This document shows, in pieces, positions 1 through 4,834 of a DNA stretch of 8,336 bases. The stretch lies in NCBI GenBank assembly GCA_014729495.1, contig WJJV01000026.1, positions 1 through 8,336 on the forward strand, written 5' to 3'. The notes beneath the pieces were generated by a model, which was given only the letters and a program-made list of their open reading frames with translations, ran no database searches and had not been told where the DNA came from. The DNA is from Candidatus Woesearchaeota archaeon. Its GTDB lineage: Archaea > Nanobdellota > Nanobdellia > Woesearchaeales > UBA12501. Numbering within the stretch: the first letter of the stretch is position 1; every line of letters starts with the position of its first letter. The translations under genes were made by a program, and so were the position numbers.

Positions 1-3000
1 GAGGCTGACACAACCACAATTGATAATGGACAATATATGGTAAGAGCTACTGTGACAGATGAGCATGGAGCTCAGTCAGTATGGACAAGCGATGCGTTCG
101 AGATATACAATAACAATGCTCCTGAGTTCGAGCAGATAGGGCCATTCTCAGTGAATGAGTCAGAGACACTTGAGTTCACAGTGGATGCGTCAGATCCAGA
201 TGGTGATGATGTAACAATAACCCCAAGGATTCTTCCAGCAGGAGCTATGTTTGATGGTGAGAATTTCACATGGACACCTGATTATGACTGGGCTGGGAAT
301 ATCACTGTCACATTTACAGCAACTGATGGTGAACTGAACAGCACAATGGAAGTTCCTATAGAGATCATTGATGTGAACAGGGCTCCAGTGATAGACTCAA
401 TCAATGGCAAGGGGCTGGAACCTCATTTTGCAGTTGATTATAATGAAGGAGACCTTGTGCAGCTTGATGTTGAAGCCCATGATCCTGACGGAGATAATAT
501 AACAGTGACTTTTGAAGGAGCTGTTGATGAGAATGGAGAATGGCAGACAACTGACAGGGACTCAGGAACATATCTTGCAAGAGTCACAGTATCAGACGGT
601 CAGCTTAACACAAGCCAGTACGTGCATGTTGATGTGTTTGGAAGGACATATTGGGAAGGCCTTGGAGCATGCTTCTTTGCAGATGCTGATGGAGACTGCA
701 TAGTTTCACCAGTGGAAGCTGATATTGTGGAGCACTGCATAGCCGGAACTGACAGAGTGACAATACCTGGATACACCTGCCAGGATCTCTTTGATCTTGA
801 CGGAGATGAGTATGTTGCTCCTGGAGACATAACACTGTTTGATCAGATGTGGTTCAAGACATACCCAAATCTAAATGGAGTGCCTGCAGCATTTGTTGTT
901 GACGCACCTGAACAGGCTTATGTCGGAGAGCCATTCAATCTTACAGTCCAGGTGACTGATGCAGATGGGACTCCAAGAGCAGGAATAGGTGTTGAGTTCA
1001 CAGTTGAGAACGGTTCAGCAGACCTTTACGGAAGAGAGGTCAGCAGCAATGATGCATGGCAGAACTATGTCACAGGCAGCCAGGTGATGGAGCTTACAAG
1101 CCCAAAAGCCGGATGGAGCGAGCCTTACGGCCTTGCTATAGTGCAAGTGACACCTGCAGAGAATGGAACACTTGTCATAGACATGGGAGTTGAAGGAAAC
1201 CCATTGAAGATGGTGAATGAGTTCCACGAGACTGTGAGCATTGAAGTTATGGAAGCGCCAGAAGAGCCGGATAACATGACAGTGAGCCTGACAGCAGATC
1301 CTGCAAGCGGTGAAGCACCTCTTGATGTGGACTTCACATGCGCTGTAGAGAACAGCATAGCAGACTTCACTTATGAGCTCATGCTTGACAATGGCACTGA
1401 ATCAGTAGTGCTTGGTCCTGTGACAGAAGAGGAAAGAAATTACACTTTCAGCACAACACTTGACGCAGGAAACTGGACAGCATACTGCACAGTGACAGAC
1501 AGCGACAATCAGACAGCTGTATCAGAGAATGTGACAGTTGAGGCAACAGAAGAGCAGGAAGATCCAGAGAATCAGGCTCCTGTTTTCAATTACATGGATT
1601 TCCCTTCAGGAGAGGTTTCAGGCACTGTCAATGTGTCTTGGAACATAACAGATCCTGACAGAGACCATATGACAGCAGTCATATATGTAAGTGATGACAA
1701 CGGCTCAACATGGAATGACACAGGACTCGGAGCATGGGCAGACAACAACCAGGATCTGTTCATACACGAGATGGAAGCTGAAACCACAGATGTTGAAGAT
1801 GGAACATATCTTATCAGGGTGAATGTCACTGATGAGAATGGAGCATCATCTGTATGGACAAGTGACTCCATAATCGTCAACAACAGCGGTGTTGAAGATA
1901 ACAGCGCGCCTGTGTTCGAGCAGATTGATGACATAACACTTTATGAGTCACAGACTGAATGGTTCCGGGTCAATGCAACAGATCCAGAAGGAGACAATGT
2001 GACATACTCAGCTGAGAACCTTCCAGAAGGAGCATACTTCTGGACAGAAGAGCTTGGAGGAGTATTCAACGGAATCTTTGTCTGGAATCCGCAGTATGGA
2101 CAGGCAGGAAACTATACAGTGACTTTCACAGCAAGTGATGGTGAGATGAACAGCACAATGGATGTTAATATCCAGGTGCTGGCTGTTCCAGAAGAGGAAC
2201 AGATGCATGTTACACTGGTTGCAGACGCAACAGAAGGCAATGAGCCACTAGGAGTGATTTTCACATGCACAGCAGAGAACAGCACATCACCATACGCTTA
2301 CTCATGGACAATAGCCAATGAGGACGAGAGCGCAGTATATTCAGGAGCCCAGGCTCTTGTTGATAACAGCACTTTCGTGTTCAATGAGACACTTGAACAG
2401 GGCAACTGGACAGCGACATGCGCTGTATCAGACAGCCATGATATGCAGAGGACAGTTGTATCAAACAATGTCGAGATAGTTGTGCACGGAGTGAACAATG
2501 CTCCAGTCATAGACTACAGTTACCCAGAGGGTGTGCTTTCAGGAGCAGTCAATGCATCATGGAACATAACTGATCCTGATGGAGATGACATGACATGGGA
2601 TATCCTTGTCAGCGATGACAATGGAACAACATGGAATGACACAGGACTCCAGCACTGGCTTCCGTTCCAGTGGGAAGGAGAAGTTGACACAACCTCAGTA
2701 GCTGACGGGAACTACACACTCAGAGTCAATGTGACAGATGAGCATGGACTTTCAACAGTTGTTGAGGACAGCTTTGAGATATACAACAATATCACAGAGC
2801 CGCAGAACCATGCTCCGGTCATTGAGCTTGACTATCCAGAGAACCCTCTCTCAGGAGATGAAGTATTGTTCATGTACAATATATCAGATCCTGACGGAGA
2901 CGATTTCAACTGGAGCGCTGAGTTCAGCGAGGACAATGGCACAACATGGGAAGCTCTTGACACCTCACAGATTAATACAACCGGACAGTACTTCCTGAAC

Positions 3001-3099
3001 ACAACAGAGGTTGATGACGGAGAATACCTGCTGAGAGTCAATGCAATTGACGAGCACTGGGCTGCATCAACACAGACCTACCAGATCATCATAGACAAC
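1..3099 (+). repeat. Three interleaved families of protein-module repeats inside the surface gene
   Basis: Family A (DNGxTWNDTG core, then DGxYxxRVNVTDE) lies at 1-114 (truncated by the window edge), 1570-1890, 2494-2790 and 2806-3099. Family B (ExxxxFxVxAxDPxGDxVT, then AGNxTVTFTAxDGExNSTM) lies at 115-375 and 1900-2187, with a diverged copy at 376-642. Family C (PKD-like; two Cys per copy, FTC and GNWTAxC) lies at 1276-1545 and 2203-2493. The order C-A-B followed by C-A-A indicates growth by duplication of a multi-module block. The module boundaries are my estimates from the recurring N-x-AP linker. Confidence 0.75.
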
Positions 3100-3582
3100 A
3101 GTGGAGATGACAATGATGGAGATGATGGAGATGATGGAGGCTCAGGAGATGACGGCGGAAGCTCTGGAGACGACGATGATGACGATGATGACGATGATGA
3201 CGATGACGGCCACAGCCACAGCAGCGGCGGGGGAGTTATCTGGGCAGGATACGATGATGAAGAGGATGACGGAGTGACAGCAGGAGAGCTTGAAGATGAG
3301 GAAGACGAGGAAGAGGTCATAGAGACAATCATCTTAGATGAAGTGCCTGATCTTGGAGTCATCACAGGAGACATGAGCCTTGATGCAGAAGAGCAGGAAG
3401 GCATGTCATGGGCAAAAGCCATGGGAATACTGCTCTGGATCATAGCTATGGGCCTGGCCATGTGGCTTGTCTACCTCAAAGTCATGGATAACAAGGCAGA
3501 CCAGTGGAATGAGAAAGGCGATTTTGTCTATCAGGATGATGACAAGGATGCCTACTCATACCTGAATGACTCATATGAATGA
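1..3582 (+). CDS. Giant modular, membrane-anchored cell-surface glycoprotein (5' partial)
   Basis: The frame is open from base 1, so the N-terminus and any signal peptide lie upstream; 1193 codons are visible, numbered here from base 1. Modules in order: half of an 'A' repeat (residues 1-38), two cadherin/Ig-like 'B' repeats (39-125, 126-214), a dockerin-like domain (215-290), a Big/invasin-like sandwich (about 291-422), PKD-like 'C' (426-515), A (524-630), B (634-729), C (735-831), A (832-930), A (936-1033), an Asp/Gly linker and acidic stalk (1034-1138), a transmembrane helix (about 1140-1161) and a 32-residue acidic tail. Recurrent motifs are DPDGD, WNITDPD, DNGTTWNDTG and AGNxTVTF. About forty N-x-S/T sequons suggest heavy N-glycosylation. 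This architecture fits an S-layer-associated, adhesion or cell-contact protein; no catalytic domain is visible. The exact ligand is unknown. The protein is type-I-like, with most of its mass outside. An oligo-T terminator follows the stop. Confidence 0.85.
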   Translation, partial: EADTTTIDNGQYMVRATVTDEHGAQSVWTSDAFEIYNNNAPEFEQIGPFSVNESETLEFTVDASDPDGDDVTITPRILPAGAMFDGENFTWTPDYDWAGNITVTFTATDGELNSTMEVPIEIIDVNRAPVIDSINGKGLEPHFAVDYNEGDLVQLDVEAHDPDGDNITVTFEGAVDENGEWQTTDRDSGTYLARVTVSDGQLNTSQYVHVDVFGRTYWEGLGACFFADADGDCIVSPVEADIVEHCIAGTDRVTIPGYTCQDLFDLDGDEYVAPGDITLFDQMWFKTYPNLNGVPAAFVVDAPEQAYVGEPFNLTVQVTDADGTPRAGIGVEFTVENGSADLYGREVSSNDAWQNYVTGSQVMELTSPKAGWSEPYGLAIVQVTPAENGTLVIDMGVEGNPLKMVNEFHETVSIEVMEAPEEPDNMTVSLTADPASGEAPLDVDFTCAVENSIADFTYELMLDNGTESVVLGPVTEEERNYTFSTTLDAGNWTAYCTVTDSDNQTAVSENVTVEATEEQEDPENQAPVFNYMDFPSGEVSGTVNVSWNITDPDRDHMTAVIYVSDDNGSTWNDTGLGAWADNNQDLFIHEMEAETTDVEDGTYLIRVNVTDENGASSVWTSDSIIVNNSGVEDNSAPVFEQIDDITLYESQTEWFRVNATDPEGDNVTYSAENLPEGAYFWTEELGGVFNGIFVWNPQYGQAGNYTVTFTASDGEMNSTMDVNIQVLAVPEEEQMHVTLVADATEGNEPLGVIFTCTAENSTSPYAYSWTIANEDESAVYSGAQALVDNSTFVFNETLEQGNWTATCAVSDSHDMQRTVVSNNVEIVVHGVNNAPVIDYSYPEGVLSGAVNASWNITDPDGDDMTWDILVSDDNGTTWNDTGLQHWLPFQWEGEVDTTSVADGNYTLRVNVTDEHGLSTVVEDSFEIYNNITEPQNHAPVIELDYPENPLSGDEVLFMYNISDPDGDDFNWSAEFSEDNGTTWEALDTSQINTTGQYFLNTTEVDDGEYLLRVNAIDEHWAASTQTYQIIIDNSGDDNDGDDGDDGGSGDDGGSSGDDDDDDDDDDDDDGHSHSSGGGVIWAGYDDEEDDGVTAGELEDEEDEEEVIETIILDEVPDLGVITGDMSLDAEEQEGMSWAKAMGILLWIIAMGLAMWLVYLKVMDNKADQWNEKGDFVYQDDDKDAYSYLNDSYE
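643..870 (+). other. Dockerin-like domain with two calcium loops
   Basis: Within the surface protein, two 12-residue EF-hand-type loops lie 111 nt apart. The first, at 682-717, reads DADGDCIVSPVE; the second, at 793-828, reads DLDGDEYVAPGD. Both have acidic residues at positions 1, 3, 5 and 12 and are followed by a short helix-like segment, as in duplicated type I dockerin F-hands. Four cysteines (codons at 670, 697, about 733 and 778) sit inside the domain, which is unusual for classical clostridial dockerins and suggests disulphide stabilisation. Dockerins bind cohesins in known systems; no cohesin is visible here, so a partner on another protein is only inferred. It could instead be a purely structural calcium-binding spacer. 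Confidence 0.72.
3100..3237 (+). repeat. Asp/Gly-rich stalk with 13-Asp tract (9-bp GACGATGAT microsatellite)
   Basis: Low-complexity coding DNA for an Asp-Gly-Ser linker ending in His-Ser-His and Gly runs. Codons at 3169-3207 encode 13 consecutive Asp residues, largely as tandem copies of the 9-mer GACGATGAT. The linker separates the Ig-like modules from a second Glu/Asp-rich segment and the membrane helix. It probably acts as a flexible, highly charged, possibly calcium-binding spacer. In-frame slippage would change its length without breaking the frame only when the change is a multiple of 3 bp, which the 9-bp unit favours. Confidence 0.85.
3418..3483 (+). other. C-terminal transmembrane anchor of the surface protein
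   Basis: Twenty-two residues starting AMGILLWIIAMG form one uninterrupted hydrophobic helix, with Lys just before it and two Lys just after. It is followed by 32 residues ending LNDSYE, rich in Asp and Tyr. The arrangement is a stop-transfer anchor with the repeats outside. The length of the tail argues against an archaeosortase PGF-CTERM signal, which ends in a short basic tail. Confidence 0.85.
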
Positions 3583-3602
3583 GCAGGATGTACACTGATA
3601 AG

Positions 3603-3631
3603 TTTTTTGTTTTTTCTTTTATTTTTTCTTT
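3603..3631 (+). terminator. Archaeal oligo-T transcription terminator
   Basis: Twenty nt after the stop of the surface gene there are three runs of six T and further short T runs, interrupted only by single G, C or A bases. There is no GC-rich hairpin in front of them. Archaeal RNA polymerase terminates on such runs in the non-template strand, so this should end the surface-protein transcript. Confidence 0.75.
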
Positions 3632-3693
3632 ATTATGTAATTCTTATTGAAAATTTCGACCAGAATTAGAAAGAGAGTTTATCTTTATTATTC

Positions 3694-3990
3694 CTGGCCT
3701 CGCCGGTCAGATGATGCTATCCTGATGTCGGAGAGTTGGCTATTCCTTTTAGTTTATTCTCTTGCAATATACTCCTAGCCTCGCCGGTCAGGCATTGCTA
3801 TCCCGATATCGGCGAGGTGGCGAATGCTTTTAGTTATTTGTATTGCACTTTTCTCCTAGCCTCTCCGACAAGCACAGTGAACCTGACCACGGAGAGGTGG
3901 CAATGGCTTTAAGAGGATTGCATTGCATTCTTTTCCTAGCCTCGCCAATAAGATGCTGCTAATGCTATGTTGGCGAGGTGGCGCATTCTT
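3694..3990 (+). repeat. Four tandem ~81-bp units, each a conserved hairpin
   Basis: Units start at 3698, 3779, 3860 and 3940 (spacing 81, 81, 80). Each begins TCCTRGCCTCKCC, has a 21-23 nt variable loop, then GGMGAGGTGGC, then usually CTTTTAG, and most have TTGCA in the spacer. Arms are 3698-3705/3729-3736, 3779-3786/3810-3817, 3860-3867/3890-3897 and 3940-3948/3970-3978. Copies 2, 3 and 4 pair perfectly although their arms differ: G-C becomes T-A at one position in copy 3 and A-T at another in copy 4. Copy 1 has two mismatches. The compensatory changes argue that the fold matters, as RNA or as extruded DNA. It could be an array of small structured RNAs, of terminators, or an archaeal REP-like element. 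The strand is uncertain; T runs after the hairpins favour +. Confidence 0.75.
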
Positions 3991-4003
3991 TTAGCTTTAG
4001 CTA

Positions 4004-4131
4004 GGCAGCAACAACACGAACGAATACTGAGTGCAGATGTTAAAACCATACGCAGTGTGGTTTTAACATTTGCGAATAGGGCAAAGCCGAAGGCTTTGAC
4101 CGTGTATGAGTTCAAGGTTGTTGTTGCTGCC
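4004..4131. other. 128-nt inverted-repeat element folding as a three-way junction
   Basis: The outer stem is 13 perfect bp (GGCAGCAACAACA at 4004-4016 with 4119-4131). After an asymmetric bulge it continues as GAAC/GTTC (4018-4021 with 4110-4113), tandem G-A/A-G mismatches, then ATAC/GTAT (4024-4027 with 4104-4107). Two hairpins are enclosed. One at 4033-4073 has 19 pairs, counting two wobbles, and a 3-nt loop. The other at 4082-4098 has 7 bp and a GAA loop. No protein reading frame makes sense across it. Candidates are a structured non-coding RNA or a MITE-like mobile element with 13-bp terminal inverted repeats; I see no convincing target-site duplication. It has no visible link to the downstream gene, which carries its own promoter. 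Confidence 0.7.
4095..4131 (+). repeat. 37-nt direct repeat, copy 1
   Basis: This copy runs from TTTGAC to TTGTTGCTGCC and matches 4260-4296 at 32 of 37 positions with no gaps, 165 bp apart. It also forms the 3' strand of the outer stem of the three-way-junction element. Weaker GTTGTTGC/GCTGCC fragments at about 4161-4184 and 4226-4236 suggest a small decayed repeat family. Confidence 0.8.
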
Positions 4132-4207
4132 GTATAATTTATAGGATTTCCTTTTTGGCCGTCTGCTGCCATTATTGTTGTTGCAAATGCAGAGCTTTTG
4201 TAACTAA

Positions 4208-4226
4208 GAAAATGCAAAGCATTTTC
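4208..4226 (+). other. Short perfect hairpin
   Basis: GAAAATGC and GCATTTTC pair perfectly (8 bp) around an AAA loop. It lies between the two 37-nt direct repeats and is part of the structured island. There is no T run directly after it, so it is a poor terminator. Confidence 0.5.
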
Positions 4227-4259
4227 TGTTGTTGCCGTTATTAACTTAAGATTTTATCA

Positions 4260-4296
4260 TTTGACTGTATATGAGTCCACTGTTGTTGTTGCTGCC
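4260..4296 (+). repeat. 37-nt direct repeat, copy 2
   Basis: Second copy of the element at 4095-4131, differing at five positions. It too could pair with GGCAGCAACAACA at 4004-4016, giving an alternative 293-nt element (4004-4296). The 5' strand is not duplicated next to this copy. Confidence 0.8.
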
Positions 4297-4370
4297 ATAA
4301 TCATAAATCTATCTTAACTTCCATTATTGTTACTTTCCAAGAAACTATTTGCATTTCCATCCCTGCCTCA

Positions 4371-4383
4371 AAAACTTTTTATA
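4371..4383 (+). promoter_or_regulatory. BRE/TATA promoter of the DUF131 gene (leaderless)
   Basis: A-rich AAAAC (BRE-like) runs into TTTTTATA at 4376-4383. The box centre is about 25 nt upstream of the ATG at 4405, which places the predicted transcription start at or next to the start codon. There is no Shine-Dalgarno sequence in front of this ATG, consistent with a leaderless mRNA. Confidence 0.7.
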
Positions 4384-4404
4384 CACTGGGAATAAACTTA
4401 GCTT

Positions 4405-4656
4405 ATGGTCAATATCAACCTGATGCAGATAGGCACTGTAATCGTGATGATAGGCATGGTGATAGTTATTATAGGAGCTTTCAGGTCTGCAAGAGCTCCA
4501 TCAGAGCTCAAGGACAGCAATATTGAGGTCGGTGTCGGCGGTTTCATAGGCCCTGTGCCTTTTGGCTTTGCCAGCAACACTGTAATAATGTACTTTCTGA
4601 TAGGCCTTATGGCAGTAGCCATGATCATATGGTTCATACTCATAAATAAGAGATGA
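4405..4656 (+). CDS. DUF131 (TIGR00304-type) small two-helix membrane protein
   Basis: 83 residues: a hydrophobic helix at about 6-26 (LMQIGTVIVMIGMV...), a short loop with Arg/Ala/Glu/Lys, the family signature VGVGGFIGPVPFGFASN at 42-58, and a second helix at about 58-79 ending in a basic INKR tail. The glycine-rich GGxxFIGPxP-type segment before helix 2 is the mark of this archaeal family, which has no assigned biochemical function. The length is complete for the family. The gene has its own TATA box and no close partner: the structured island lies upstream and the eno operon starts 178 nt downstream. No function should be inferred beyond its membrane location. Confidence 0.8.
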   Translation: MVNINLMQIGTVIVMIGMVIVIIGAFRSARAPSELKDSNIEVGVGGFIGPVPFGFASNTVIMYFLIGLMAVAMIIWFILINKR

Positions 4657-4743
4657 GAGTGACAAGCCCAAGAATAGCATGCTTAAGGACAAAGTTCAGT
4701 TAGGCAATCATGCTGCTCTGCACAGCCATTAAGCAGAATTCTC

Positions 4744-4759
4744 AGAAAAAATTATAAAT
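4744..4759 (+). promoter_or_regulatory. Probable BRE/TATA promoter of the eno-rpiB-rpe operon
   Basis: GAAAAAA followed by TTATAAAT at 4752-4759 is a good BRE plus TATA match. Initiation is predicted near 4780, giving a leader of about 55 nt before the eno ATG. A second possible box, CATATATG at 4786-4793, would give a leader of about 20 nt instead. Confidence 0.55.
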
Positions 4760-4784
4760 GATAACCTTCTTGAAGTATTATTAA

Positions 4785-4800
4785 GCATATATGCATGCAT
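4785..4800. promoter_or_regulatory. Overlapping palindromes upstream of eno (possible operator)
   Basis: GCATATATGC (4785-4794) and ATGCATGCAT (4791-4800) are both perfect palindromes and share four bases. They sit just downstream of the predicted start from the 4752 TATA box and 35 nt before the eno ATG, where a repressor dimer could act. Alternatively the first palindrome is itself a TATA box. Confidence 0.35.
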
Positions 4801-4823
4801 CTGGAAGCAGACGCACCCAAAAA

Positions 4824-4834
4824 AGAGGCTGATC
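4824..4834 (+). promoter_or_regulatory. Shine-Dalgarno site of eno
   Basis: AGAGGCTGATC directly precedes the ATG. It matches the archaeal anti-SD complement AGGAGGTGATC apart from an inserted C, and so fixes the start at 4835. GAGG lies 6 nt from the ATG. Confidence 0.6.

Larger units (their letters stand above)
3583..4404. other. Gene-free, structure-rich intergenic island
   Basis: About 820 bp between the surface-protein gene and the DUF131 gene. No reading frame on either strand gives a protein of normal composition. I see no tRNA, RNase P RNA, SRP RNA or CRISPR signature. The content is an oligo-T terminator, the tandem hairpin array, the three-way-junction element, the 37-nt direct repeats and, at the right end, the DUF131 promoter. 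Confidence 0.7.

Noticed and set aside
3078..3461. 127-residue antisense frame, poly-Ser/Pro-rich
   Set aside because: It is the mirror of the Asp-rich stalk codons (GAC/GAT read as Ser codons on the other strand), not a gene.
1..3582. Halophile signature from protein acidity
   Set aside because: Acidity is confined to the surface protein and its stalk; enolase, RpiB and Rpe are rich in Lys and Arg.
3706..3728. Box C/D guide RNA in unit 1 (ATGATGC and CTGA present)
   Set aside because: The two boxes are only about 8 nt apart, too close for a guide, and the other units do not keep them.
3694..3990. CRISPR array
   Set aside because: Only four units, the conserved parts are split on both sides of a variable hairpin loop rather than one contiguous repeat, and there are no cas genes nearby.
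3694..4131. Integron attC sites (reported in archaea)
   Set aside because: No RYYYAAC/GTTRRRY core pair in the right geometry, no cassette-like reading frames between units and no integrase.
3936..4217. 93-residue reading frame on the minus strand across the repeats
   Set aside because: It is made of the hairpin and inverted repeats read through, has odd composition (a run of four Cys), and has no promoter, ribosome site or family resemblance.
4004..4296. Definite MITE insertion
   Set aside because: Terminal inverted repeats exist but I find no clear target-site duplication at 4003/4132 or 4003/4297, so it is kept only as one hypothesis.
3583..4404. tRNA, RNase P RNA or SRP RNA
   Set aside because: No T-loop GGTTCRA with acceptor stem, no RNase P conserved regions and no SRP helix 8 core could be found on either strand by eye.
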